A stretch of DNA of 64,000 nucleotides from Dyadobacter sp. (lineage in GTDB: Bacteria > Bacteroidota > Bacteroidia > Cytophagales > Spirosomataceae): positions 62,001-126,000 of the forward strand of contig NZ_JAGIAS010000005.1 in the NCBI RefSeq assembly GCF_017744695.1, given 5' to 3'. The notes under the pieces were generated by a model, which saw nothing but the letters and a program-made list of their open reading frames with translations, was not told the origin of the DNA and searched no databases. Below, in pieces: positions 1 to 8,050 of the stretch (positions are counted from its first letter, which is position 1; each line of letters opens with the position of its first letter). The translations under genes and the position numbers were made by a program.

Positions 1-135
1 TTGTTTTACCTGCAAAACAAATGCTACCGCGAGATTGCCGGAGAAACCGGTTTTGAAATGGGCAAAGTGAAGAGTTACATTCAGAACGGAAAGCGGAAGC
101 TGAAAATCTGCATAGAAAGCAATGGCAACTACTAA
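1..135 (+). CDS. ECF-type RNA polymerase sigma factor, C-terminal fragment
   Basis: Only the last 44 codons are in the window; the gene enters from the left edge in frame 1 and stops at TAA 133-135. The visible peptide contains YREIAGETGFEMGKVKSY, which resembles the helix-turn-helix of sigma-70 region 4 (binds the -35 promoter element) in ECF factors, followed by a basic tail. The stop codon lies inside the next gene, a 14-base overlap, so the two are probably co-translated. The downstream neighbour is an anti-sigma-like membrane protein, which fits the usual sigma/anti-sigma pairing. The assignment rests on the fragment and this context. Confidence 0.7.
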   Translation: MFYLQNKCYREIAGETGFEMGKVKSYIQNGKRKLKICIESNGNY

Positions 136-1180
136 CGACCTCATACCAAATTTCGAAGATTTCGAACGCTATTACAGCGGCGAAATGTCGCCGGCCGAAC
201 AGCGCTTGCTGGAAGGGCGGATGCTCGCCGAACCGCTCGTGGCAGAGGCTTATGATGGGTTTTTAGCCTGGCGCAAGCATAACGGCCGCATTGCAGGCGT
301 CCGCGCGGATTTACATCAGCGCTTGCACGCGCGCGTGGAACGCACCGACCGGAAAGCCCTGCCGCTATGGGCATATGCTTCGGCGGCCTCAGTGCTGCTC
401 GCAATGTTCAGTTACTGGTTCGTGTTTTTGCGCGATCAAACGGTTGAAGTACAAAAGCCCTCGGTTGCGGAAAAGCAGGAGCAGGTAAAACGGTCCCCCA
501 TTCAAGCAGATAAAACAGTCGAGGCGGCCAGTCCGGCTGCGGTTGCACCGGTGGCCCCGGCCAAGGTTGCATCGGTTCCGAGCCAGCCCCAATTGGCGCA
601 TGACACCAACATATTACCAAAACCTGAAATAGCTTTGGCACCTTCTGTGCTGGCTGATGTCGCCGTTCAAAAGGAAGTGGATGGTGTTGTATTGGAAGAC
701 TCTTCCCCGATTAAAATGGAGGCGACGCATGTGCCTCCACGGCCTGTTGAGACTTTGACGACGCCTGGTGCGGCGCAGGCCGCCGGTAAGTCGATGGCGG
801 CGCGGACCAGGGTGGAGCGCGAGCATGCCGATACGCAGTATCTGGTTGCTTCCCAACCAGTATCTGCCGAAAGGAAAACCTATTCTATAACGATCCCTTC
901 CGACACTTTGGCACCCATGCCGGCCCAGGGGTGGGAGGCCTACCGTGCTTATCTCGAAAAAAATACGGGCTCAACTTCCACAACCGGGCAAATAATGGTG
1001 ACATTTTTCGTCAGTTCCACAGGTGTATTGTCCGGTTTCGTAGCCAGCGGCCCCGAAGAGCTTCACAAAGAAGCAATCCGTATCATCAGCAACGGTCCCG
1101 CCTGGGTACCCGCGCGTACGAAAGGAATTCCTGTCACATCCCGGGCCGAAATACGGCTTCAATTTCGGCAATCTCAATAA
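122..1180 (+). CDS. anti-sigma-factor-like membrane protein with TonB-like C-terminal domain
   Basis: 352 residues. Residues 1-75 form an acidic then basic cytoplasmic region of the kind found in zinc-finger-less anti-sigma proteins. One membrane helix spans about 82-103. Residues 105-250 are a Pro/Ala/Val-rich, probably periplasmic linker. Residues about 255-350 resemble a TonB C-terminal domain (TGQIMVTFFVSSTGVLSGF, then a conserved W...GIPVTSRAEIRLQF pattern). The start at 122 overlaps the end of the sigma-factor gene. Likely role (inference): it holds the sigma factor at the membrane and senses a periplasmic or outer-membrane partner through the TonB-like end. No zinc-binding HxxxCxxC motif is visible, so the anti-sigma call comes mainly from position and topology. 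Confidence 0.7.
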   Translation: MATTNDLIPNFEDFERYYSGEMSPAEQRLLEGRMLAEPLVAEAYDGFLAWRKHNGRIAGVRADLHQRLHARVERTDRKALPLWAYASAASVLLAMFSYWFVFLRDQTVEVQKPSVAEKQEQVKRSPIQADKTVEAASPAAVAPVAPAKVASVPSQPQLAHDTNILPKPEIALAPSVLADVAVQKEVDGVVLEDSSPIKMEATHVPPRPVETLTTPGAAQAAGKSMAARTRVEREHADTQYLVASQPVSAERKTYSITIPSDTLAPMPAQGWEAYRAYLEKNTGSTSTTGQIMVTFFVSSTGVLSGFVASGPEELHKEAIRIISNGPAWVPARTKGIPVTSRAEIRLQFRQSQ

Positions 1181-1518
1181 TTCTGTTCAAATCAGACGAT
1201 TAAGCGGTTACTTGTAGAAGTAATTTTAAAAATTTTCCAAAATAGGACAGTTATTTTTTGCGATCTACGCCGCAGTATTTAATTTTACTACAAGCCGTTA
1301 ACTGCTCATCTCTTGCTTTTTTACTAAATCTGAACTTGCAGTTTATTCCCAATAGTCGCTTAATGGCCATTTCCAGACCGAGTCTTGTTCCAGGCGCTGG
1401 CGGATGATACAATTTTCTGGTTTAATTTTGTTATGGCAAGTGTTATGACTAATTCTACGAAATAATTGCCCGCTTTTTACAGTAAGATACCGAATAATTG
1501 CCCACTTATACTCAACCT
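1181..1518. other. 338-base intergenic region
   Basis: No credible gene. It holds a short A/T-rich stem TTACTT-gtag-AAGTAA (1208-1223) followed by a T/A-rich run, possibly a weak terminator for the sigma/anti-sigma pair; a Bacteroidota -7-like TAATTTTG (1423-1430) with no clear -33 partner; and a direct repeat AATAATTGCCC at 1461-1471 and 1493-1503 just before the receiver gene. Confidence 0.5.
1461..1503 (+). repeat. direct repeat AATAATTGCCC x2 upstream of the receiver gene
   Basis: Two exact 11-base copies start 32 bases apart, about three helical turns, and the second ends 15 bases before the ATG at 1519. Spacing in whole helical turns and closeness to the start would fit a transcription-factor site, but nothing else supports this. 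Confidence 0.4.
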
Positions 1519-1908
1519 ATGGACAATAGAAAGAATCTGTTGATTATAGACGACGAACCCAGCATTACCAAGATACTGGAACATTTTCTCAAAAAGGATT
1601 TCGATGTAGTGATCAAAAGCGACGGCTCCGAAGGAATGCTGTGGCTCGAAGAAGGCAACCATGCCGACCTCATTATTGCCGACCTTCACATGCCCAATCT
1701 GAGCGGCAAAGAGTTCCTGAAAGTGGCGAAGGCCAGTAATCTGTATTCGGAGATACCCATTATCATACTTTCGGGTTCGGACGAGAGCAGCGAGCGAATC
1801 CAATGCCTTAATCTGGGTGCGGACGATTTTATGGTCAAGCCGTTCAACCCGATGGAGGTGCATGCGAAGATCAACGCCGTACTGCGGCGCAGTAAACGCT
1901 TCTCTTAA
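1519..1908 (+). CDS. stand-alone response regulator receiver protein
   Basis: 129 residues from the ATG at 1519; an in-frame start at 1498 is possible but adds residues before the domain. It is a single CheY-like receiver domain with all key residues: acidic pair D11/D12, phospho-acceptor D55 (LIIADLHMPNLSG), S85, and K107 in DFMVKPFNP. There is no output domain, so it should signal by protein contact or phosphotransfer. It ends 11 bases before the sugar transferase gene, whose N-terminus is a receiver-like domain, so the two may interact. Possible phosphodonors in the window are the hybrid kinase at 11603-14212 and the HPt protein at 25689-26057 (inference). Confidence 0.9.
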   Translation: MDNRKNLLIIDDEPSITKILEHFLKKDFDVVIKSDGSEGMLWLEEGNHADLIIADLHMPNLSGKEFLKVAKASNLYSEIPIIILSGSDESSERIQCLNLGADDFMVKPFNPMEVHAKINAVLRRSKRFS

Positions 1909-1919
1909 ACGACGATATC

Positions 1920-3131
1920 ATGGAACTGGCCGGCACAACGACAGAAACGGTAACGGCGGGCAAAACCTACGTTGCCCAGTTCAGGGTTATTTATGTCCAT
2001 CATGACTTTCAGGAATACCTCCGTTTTACAGAGCGTTTTGCGGAATACCTCCAGGTGGAGTATTTCGATTCGCCTGCCGGTGCCCTGGAAGCATTAAGGG
2101 AAAACTATCCGGCTGATGTAATCGTTGCGCACGACGGAAGCGGCGGAGTTGATCTGCTCGACACGATCCGGAATAGTGTAGGGTTCGGTAACATCCCTTT
2201 CGTATTACTGGTCGACAAACTTTCCCGGCAGGCCATCGATTTGGCGCGGGCCAGGCATGCCGACGACGTTTTTTCCATAAACTTCGATGACGGGGACCTT
2301 ATTACCCGTATCAAATACTTCAAAAAGCGGCAGTGGTACGTTGCCAATAAAGCATCCCAGAAAATCGGTTCACAAGGACACAAGACGCCGCTTTGGAAAC
2401 GGGCGATCGACGTTGCTACGACCGGCACGGCGGTCATTCTTTTGTTGCCGGTGTTCATTATTGTGGCGATCCTGATCAAGCTGGACTCAAAGGGGCCGGT
2501 TTTCTATAAGTCAAAAAGGGTAGGGAGCGGCTACAAGATTTTCGATTTGTACAAATTCAGAACCATGCGGACCGACGCCGACCAGCTGATCCGGAAAATG
2601 GCTGCATTGAATATGTATTCCAAAGCTGAGCCCGTCGCTCAGATCGAAACACAGGGGCTTTGCGATGAGTGTCGTGCGGGAAATCAATGCAAAAGCCTGT
2701 TGTTCCACGACGGGAAAGAGATTTGTGAAAAGCTTTACCAGTTCCAGAAGGATCAGAAGGCCGCATTCATGAAATTTCAGAACGACCCGCGTATCACGCG
2801 CCTGGGAAGCTTTCTGAGAAATTCGAGTATTGATGAGCTGCCGCAGCTGATCAACATTCTCAAAGGCGATATGTCGCTGGTAGGTAACCGCCCGCTGCCT
2901 TTGTATGAAGCGGAAAAAATGACCACCGACGATAAAATCCTGCGTTTTGCGGGGCCAGCAGGTCTTACTGGCTTGTGGCAGGTGACTAAACGCGGTAAAG
3001 GTAAGTCGGATATGACCGAGGAGGAACGTACGCAGCTCGATATTACCTATGCCCGGGAATTTTCATTTAAAATGGATATGGAAATCATCCTGAAAACATT
3101 CCCAGCGCTGTTGCAGTCGGAGAATGTGTGA
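1920..3131 (+). CDS. pseudoreceiver-sugar transferase fusion (EPS-initiating polyprenyl-phosphate transferase)
   Basis: 403 residues. Residues 20-135 look like a receiver fold. D72 sits at the phospho-acceptor position (ADVIVAHD), but the acidic pair is reduced and the conserved Lys is replaced (VFSINFDD), so it is probably a pseudoreceiver. Residues 158-400 are a bacterial sugar transferase: one membrane segment at about 168-187, then KGPVFYKSKRVG, YKFRTMRTDAD, DPRITRLGSFLRNSSIDELP and GDMSLVGNRPLPLYE. This family transfers a sugar-1-phosphate to undecaprenyl phosphate at the inner membrane and starts EPS assembly. An insertion at about 222-288 has four Cys (248, 251, 257, 269), which may bind metal. 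It follows the lone receiver gene by 11 bases. Confidence 0.92.
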   Translation: MELAGTTTETVTAGKTYVAQFRVIYVHHDFQEYLRFTERFAEYLQVEYFDSPAGALEALRENYPADVIVAHDGSGGVDLLDTIRNSVGFGNIPFVLLVDKLSRQAIDLARARHADDVFSINFDDGDLITRIKYFKKRQWYVANKASQKIGSQGHKTPLWKRAIDVATTGTAVILLLPVFIIVAILIKLDSKGPVFYKSKRVGSGYKIFDLYKFRTMRTDADQLIRKMAALNMYSKAEPVAQIETQGLCDECRAGNQCKSLLFHDGKEICEKLYQFQKDQKAAFMKFQNDPRITRLGSFLRNSSIDELPQLINILKGDMSLVGNRPLPLYEAEKMTTDDKILRFAGPAGLTGLWQVTKRGKGKSDMTEEERTQLDITYAREFSFKMDMEIILKTFPALLQSENV

Positions 3132-3147
3132 CGGGGCGAAACGTATG

Positions 3148-3765
3148 TCAGGGCGCCTTTACCCAGTCGTTGTATTCGGGATCATATTTTTTGATAACGC
3201 GTGCGGGATTGCCCACGGCAACCGAATAGGGCGGTACATCTTTGGTCACGACTGCCCCGGCAGCGATTACCGAATGCCGACCGATGGTAACACCCGCGGT
3301 GACAACGGCATTGGCGCCGATCCAGCATTCGTCTTCAATGACAATGGGCGCCACGCTGACGCCCTGTTTATGGATCGGCTGCCGGACATCCTGATAATTG
3401 TGGTTCAGGCCGCTGGCAACAATATGTTGGGCGAGGATCACATCGTTGCCGATCGTAACCGGGCCGATAATGACATTTCCCAGGCCGACAAGCGAGTTGG
3501 CACCAATACTTACAGCCCCCACGCCATTATTGATTGTACTGAAATCCTCGATCATCGAATTGTCGCCGATCGAAAAGGGATTGAAAGGCAGCACGTCCAT
3601 CCTTACCCACCGACGGATGATGACATTTTTGCCCCTTTTATGAAAGAAACGGTTCAGAAATACCCGGACCCAGAGCCTTGGACGCGCCTGATTGGTTGGG
3701 ATCAGCATCCAGTGGACAAATTTTTTTAACCCCGGACTATTCCGGATTTGGGCGGATAAGGACAT
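3148..3765 (-). CDS. hexapeptide-repeat acyltransferase (WcaF-like O-acetyltransferase)
   Basis: 205 residues from the ATG at 3765; a longer TTG start at 3831 is possible. The second half is a left-handed beta-helix of hexapeptide repeats, ending in ECWIGANAVVTAGVTIGRHS and AAGAVVTKDVPPYSVAVGNP, the signature of CoA-dependent acetyltransferases of the WcaF/maltose O-acetyltransferase group. It converges on the sugar transferase gene, with only 16 bases between the stops. Likely role: O-acetylation of the exopolysaccharide or a precursor sugar (inference from context). Confidence 0.88.
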   Translation of the reverse strand: MSLSAQIRNSPGLKKFVHWMLIPTNQARPRLWVRVFLNRFFHKRGKNVIIRRWVRMDVLPFNPFSIGDNSMIEDFSTINNGVGAVSIGANSLVGLGNVIIGPVTIGNDVILAQHIVASGLNHNYQDVRQPIHKQGVSVAPIVIEDECWIGANAVVTAGVTIGRHSVIAAGAVVTKDVPPYSVAVGNPARVIKKYDPEYNDWVKAP

Positions 3766-3865
3766 TTTGCCTAGATTAGTGAGATGTAGTAATATTTTTA
3801 CCAAAAATATTTTGTATTGCCGCAAAGTCAAGCGAAACTGATTTTAAATAAATATTTACCCTGAT

Positions 3866-4543
3866 ATGCCGATAAAACATGCCGCTTTTGGGCTCCTGCT
3901 TTTTTTGACGATCCAAAGCGCCCATGCCCAGGAATCTTTGAGCAAAGATGTGGACTATGCGTACCTGGATAAATTGATTGCCGTCTGCAAGGCCAATTAT
4001 CCCAAAATCAAGATGTATCAGGCGCATGTCAATGCCGCCGAAACAGGCGTCAGAAAGGCGAAACTGTCGTATTTCGATATTTTCAACTTCTCCTATTTGT
4101 ATGTTCCCAAAAATGACCGTGCGACGCCTGTATCTGCTTCATTTCCTTTTACTTATCAATTTGGGTTTTTCGTCAACATCGGGGCTATCCTGCAAAAGCC
4201 GGCCATGGTGAAACAGGCCAAGAGCGAACTCGCCTCGGCAGAGTACGACAAGCAGTCGTTTGATTTGAACATGGAAGCCGAGGTCAAGAAGAGGTATTTT
4301 ACTTACATTCAGAAAAAAGCGGTGTACCGGGTGCGCTCGAATGCGGCGCTCGACGTCGAAAGCATGCTCGAAAGTGTGAAGAAGCGCTTTGAAATGGGAC
4401 AGGAGACGCTGGAAAAATATAACCAGGTGCTGGTGATGCAAACCGATCACGCGCAGAACCTGCTCAATACCGAAAGCGAGGTTTTGATTGCCAAAAGCAG
4501 CCTGGAAGAATTGTTGGGACAAAAATTAGAAGATATCAAATGA
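3866..4543 (+). CDS. half-length TolC-like outer membrane protein
   Basis: 225 residues with a signal peptide (about 1-22, ending AHAQ). The mature part is mostly helical and resembles one structural repeat of TolC-family proteins, with heptad-like stretches such as KRYFTYIQKKAVYRV and SAALD-type helices. Classical TolC/OprM proteins are roughly twice this length with two repeats. Its stop overlaps the next start (ATGA), so it is translationally coupled to the co-polymerase gene. It could form part of the outer-membrane or periplasmic polysaccharide channel; no Wza/SLBB exporter is seen in the window. Family call good, exact role uncertain. Confidence 0.75.
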   Translation: MPIKHAAFGLLLFLTIQSAHAQESLSKDVDYAYLDKLIAVCKANYPKIKMYQAHVNAAETGVRKAKLSYFDIFNFSYLYVPKNDRATPVSASFPFTYQFGFFVNIGAILQKPAMVKQAKSELASAEYDKQSFDLNMEAEVKKRYFTYIQKKAVYRVRSNAALDVESMLESVKKRFEMGQETLEKYNQVLVMQTDHAQNLLNTESEVLIAKSSLEELLGQKLEDIK

Positions 4544-6720
4544 CGGAGGTTGTACAGTTTTTAAGATTGCTGCAGAGGAACAAGATCACACTTATACTGG
4601 TCCCGCTGATCACCGTTATTGTCTGCTATTTTCTCGTCCGGCGATTGCCGGATACCTACGAGTCGCATGCGCGTATCGCGACCGGGCTGGTCGATAAAAC
4701 CGATCAGGTAGTAACCCGCGCAAGGGATGAACAGGATCAGCAGATCGCGCGCAAGTTCGAAAGCCTGATCCAGGTCATGCGACTGAAAAGAACCCTCGAT
4801 CAGGTGTCGTACCGGTTGATCCTGAATGACTTGAAAGGACTGAAAGACTCTACCTGGCGTGAGCCGGTGCGTGAGCTGGAAGAAATGAGCAAGGCCGACA
4901 AAGCGAAAGCCATTACGCTCATTACCCAGAAGTACCAGAAGCGTGAGGAGCTTTTTTTGTGGAAACCCGAAGAAAAAAAGCTGAACGACATCATCACAGA
5001 GATGGGCTACGGCGCGAATACCCTGCGCGAGAAGCTGATCATTTACCGCACGGGAGTAGGGGACTATATCGACATCCAATATGAAGCGGAACACCCGGAT
5101 CTGGCCGCGTACGTGATCAACACGCTCGCCCAGGAGTTTATTTCCGATAACTCTTCCCGCGTGGTGGGGAACAACAAGAGGACGATCGACTTTCTGGCCG
5201 CTTTCATGCAGCAAAAATTACAGGCGCTGAATGACCGGATGAATACACTGAAAAACTTCAAGATCCAAAACCGGGTATTGAACCTGAACGAACAGGCCAA
5301 GAGTATTTACGGGCAAATGGCCGATTTTGAAACCCGCCGCCAGATAGCTCAGAAAGATATTATCGCCTACACTGCTGCCATCGGCAATATCGACAGGCGG
5401 TTCAACCCGACGGAGCGCAAGTACTTCGAGAGCGCATTGACGGACATTAATCAGAAGATTATTGCCACCAAAAGCAACCTGAAAGCGCTGAACGAACGCT
5501 ACATTCTGAGCAATTTCGACAACCGGATGAAATTCAGTCTCGATTCGTTGCGGAGCCGGCTTTCGGAGGAGATCAACGAAGCGACGGATAAATATGCTTA
5601 CAATCCGATGGTTGTCAAGCAGGACCTGGTAACGCAAAAACTAGGCATGGAAATATCGCTGGAACTGGCGAAAAACAGCGTAGCGTCGATCCAGGGCGAG
5701 CTCGATCGCCTGAACCGCAAATTCGACGGGCTGGTGCCGAACGAAGCCAAGATCCAGGAGTATGAAACGTCCATCGATATTGCGAGCAAGGAATACATCG
5801 AAGCATTACAGCGCTACAACGAGGCCAGCCTCGAATTCAGTTTCCCCGTATACCTGCGTCTGATCGAGCGCGCGATGCCTGGCGAGGTGCAGGCTTCGAA
5901 GAAAATGGTGCTGGTGATCCTATCCGGGGTGATCAGCTTCACATTCTGCGTGTTTGTATTCTTTATCCTTTTCTACCTGGACAAATCGATCCGGTACCCG
6001 CTGCAACTCGCCAACGAAACAGGCAAGCCCGTGCTCGGTTACCTGAACGTGCTCGATAAGGACTCGAACCTGAGCCTTTCGGGGATGAATGCGTCCGACG
6101 ACAAGGCTGTAAGGCTTTATAAAAACCTGGTGCGATCGATCCGGTACGAGCTCGACAATGAAATGAGCGATCCCAAGATCATCGCCGTCACCAGTCTCGG
6201 CTATGGGGTAGGCAAGACCCCATTCGTCATCGCGCTGGCCTGGGCATTCTCAAAGATCAACAAGACGGTACTTATTATTGACGGGAACTTCGCCCAGCCG
6301 GATATTTCCAAGCTGAATCCGGACAGCACACCATTTGAAAATTTTGTCAAGTCCAATAACCTGCCGGAAGCGACACCGGGGCAGATCACCATTCTGGGCG
6401 CTAAAACCGGCGATATTTCCGTGCTTGAACTGGCCGACGAAAAAGTGATCGGCGAGCGCTTGCAGGCATTGAAAACACGTTTTGACATCATCCTGATCGA
6501 AACCGACTCCCTGCGCGCGATGAACAGGGCCAAGGAATGGGTGACCTTCTCGGATATGGTTGTGTCCGTTTTCGCGGCGGGGCATTCGATCGGCTCGGAA
6601 GATCAATCTAAAATACAGTACCTCGACGGCTTGAACGGGAAATTTGCAGGATGGGTGCTTACCAATACTGAAAGCATTCCCGAACAGGCCGGAAGAGTAG
6701 CTAAACCGGTAGAGGCATGA
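4540..6720 (+). CDS. Wzz/Wzc-type polysaccharide co-polymerase with degenerate BY-kinase domain
   Basis: 726 residues. Membrane helices at about 14-33 and 456-481 flank a long, coiled-coil-rich periplasmic region, the layout of polysaccharide co-polymerases (Wzc/GumC). The C-terminal cytoplasmic domain is P-loop-like: GYGVGKT near 555-561, VLIIDGNF near 577-584 (Walker A' with Asp kept), and DIILIETDS near 649-657, where the usual LIDTPP Walker B has Glu instead of Asp. No C-terminal tyrosine cluster is present; the protein ends in EQAGRVAKPVEA. It probably controls chain length and export without tyrosine autophosphorylation (inference). It overlaps its neighbours by 4 bases on both sides. 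Confidence 0.9.
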   Translation: MTEVVQFLRLLQRNKITLILVPLITVIVCYFLVRRLPDTYESHARIATGLVDKTDQVVTRARDEQDQQIARKFESLIQVMRLKRTLDQVSYRLILNDLKGLKDSTWREPVRELEEMSKADKAKAITLITQKYQKREELFLWKPEEKKLNDIITEMGYGANTLREKLIIYRTGVGDYIDIQYEAEHPDLAAYVINTLAQEFISDNSSRVVGNNKRTIDFLAAFMQQKLQALNDRMNTLKNFKIQNRVLNLNEQAKSIYGQMADFETRRQIAQKDIIAYTAAIGNIDRRFNPTERKYFESALTDINQKIIATKSNLKALNERYILSNFDNRMKFSLDSLRSRLSEEINEATDKYAYNPMVVKQDLVTQKLGMEISLELAKNSVASIQGELDRLNRKFDGLVPNEAKIQEYETSIDIASKEYIEALQRYNEASLEFSFPVYLRLIERAMPGEVQASKKMVLVILSGVISFTFCVFVFFILFYLDKSIRYPLQLANETGKPVLGYLNVLDKDSNLSLSGMNASDDKAVRLYKNLVRSIRYELDNEMSDPKIIAVTSLGYGVGKTPFVIALAWAFSKINKTVLIIDGNFAQPDISKLNPDSTPFENFVKSNNLPEATPGQITILGAKTGDISVLELADEKVIGERLQALKTRFDIILIETDSLRAMNRAKEWVTFSDMVVSVFAAGHSIGSEDQSKIQYLDGLNGKFAGWVLTNTESIPEQAGRVAKPVEA

Positions 6721-7889
6721 AAATCCTGGAATGGATAGGACTGGCGATTCAGGCGGCGATCGGGTATAATCTCGTATTTCCGGTGTTTTTGCTGCTGATT
6801 TATGGTATCAGAAAGGCCCTCACATCCCCGAAACAGGCGGCCGGCAACGCGCTGCCCGATTACGGCATTATCGTAACGGCCTATGAGTACACCGCGCAAC
6901 TGCCTGCCGTTGTGGGTTCGCTGCTTGAATTGAATTACGATCGCTATCACATTTATGTGGTTGCCGACAAATGCGATATCAGTAACCTGCATTTTCCAGT
7001 CGACAAGGTTGCATTGCTGCGCCCTGAGCAGGTTCTGGGCAGCAATACCCGCTCACATTTTTACGCGATCCGCCGGTTCATCCGCCCGCACACGCACCTG
7101 ACGATCATCGACAGCGATAACCTGACCGATCCCGAATACCTGAACGAGCTGAATGTATATTTCAACCAGGGTTATGAGGCCGTGCAGGGCGTGAGAGAAG
7201 CCAAAAACCTGGATAGCACTTATGCCTGCCTGGACGCCGCCCGCGATATTTACTATCATTTCTACGATGGGAAAGTGCTGTTCGGGGCGGGCTCGTCGGC
7301 CACGCTGGCAGGGTCGGGGATGGCGTTCAGTACCGCATTGTATGAAAAAGTGCTCGGCCATCTGGACGTAACCGGCGCCGGCTTCGACAAGGTTCTTCAA
7401 GAGGGGATTGTGAGCCGCGGTTACCGCATTGCATTCGCCGGGAAAGCCATTGTTTACGACGAAAAAACGACAGGTTCCGATCAGTTGGTCAAGCAGCGCG
7501 CCCGCTGGATCAACACCTGGTTCAAGTATTTTGCATACGGCTTTAAAATTCTGTTCAGGGGCATTGCCCGTTTCAGTCTCAATCAGATACTATTCGGATT
7601 GGTGTTGCTGCGGCCACCTTTGTTTATATTCCTGCTGCTCTCGGTGTTTTTTATGCTGCTCAATCTGCTGATAGCGCCGGTATTGTCGCTGGTATGGCTG
7701 ATCGGGCTGGTTGTTTTTGTGCTTGGTTTTTACATTTCCCTGAAAAGCTCGCCTACCGATCCGAGGATCTACCAGTCGCTGGTGAATATCCCGAAGTTTA
7801 TTTTCTATCAGCTCACGGCGCTGGTGAATGCACGACGCGCGAACAAGATTTCGGTAGCTACACGCCAGGAAAACAAGAGTCAGGGCTAA
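6717..7889 (+). CDS. membrane glycosyltransferase, family 2 (cellulose/hyaluronan synthase-like)
   Basis: 390 residues. One N-terminal membrane segment (about 7-29), a GT-A domain with a DSD motif in LTIIDSDNLTDPEY (near 131-133), a QRARW motif near 260-264 (the Q-x-x-R-W signature of processive GT2 enzymes), then three or more membrane helices between about 280 and 345. It should transfer sugars from nucleotide-sugars at the cytoplasmic face, possibly while moving the product across the membrane. ATGA overlap with the co-polymerase upstream. The sugar cannot be read from sequence. Confidence 0.9.
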   Translation: MKILEWIGLAIQAAIGYNLVFPVFLLLIYGIRKALTSPKQAAGNALPDYGIIVTAYEYTAQLPAVVGSLLELNYDRYHIYVVADKCDISNLHFPVDKVALLRPEQVLGSNTRSHFYAIRRFIRPHTHLTIIDSDNLTDPEYLNELNVYFNQGYEAVQGVREAKNLDSTYACLDAARDIYYHFYDGKVLFGAGSSATLAGSGMAFSTALYEKVLGHLDVTGAGFDKVLQEGIVSRGYRIAFAGKAIVYDEKTTGSDQLVKQRARWINTWFKYFAYGFKILFRGIARFSLNQILFGLVLLRPPLFIFLLLSVFFMLLNLLIAPVLSLVWLIGLVVFVLGFYISLKSSPTDPRIYQSLVNIPKFIFYQLTALVNARRANKISVATRQENKSQG

Positions 7890-7903
7890 AATCCCCGGTT
7901 ACT

Positions 7904-8050
7904 ATGAAAATTTACCCGGATAAAAAGGTCAGCGAGCGGAAAAGAGGCTTCAACGAGCTGACGCCCATGCAGCAAAAAATACGTCAGGCGGCATTGCTGC
8001 TGGCGTTGGTGAGCGTATTTATCTGGTTTGTCAAAATATTGTTCTTTTAG
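7904..8050 (+). CDS. 48-residue single-pass membrane protein of the EPS operon
   Basis: Starts at ATG 7904, 14 bases after the previous stop, and ends with TAG 8048-8050, whose last base is the first of the GTG start of the polymerase gene. The N-terminal half is charged (MKIYPDKKVSERKRG), and residues about 27-48 form one hydrophobic helix (ALLLALVSVFIWFVKILFF). No known domain is recognised. Tight packing between two EPS genes supports it being real; it could be a small partner or stability factor for the glycosyltransferase or polymerase (inference). Confidence 0.7.
   Translation: MKIYPDKKVSERKRGFNELTPMQQKIRQAALLLALVSVFIWFVKILFF

Noticed and set aside
3124..3729. Long open frame on the plus strand over the hexapeptide acyltransferase
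   Set aside because: It is the antisense shadow of a gene with clear hexapeptide repeats; the translated plus-strand peptide has no recognisable motif.
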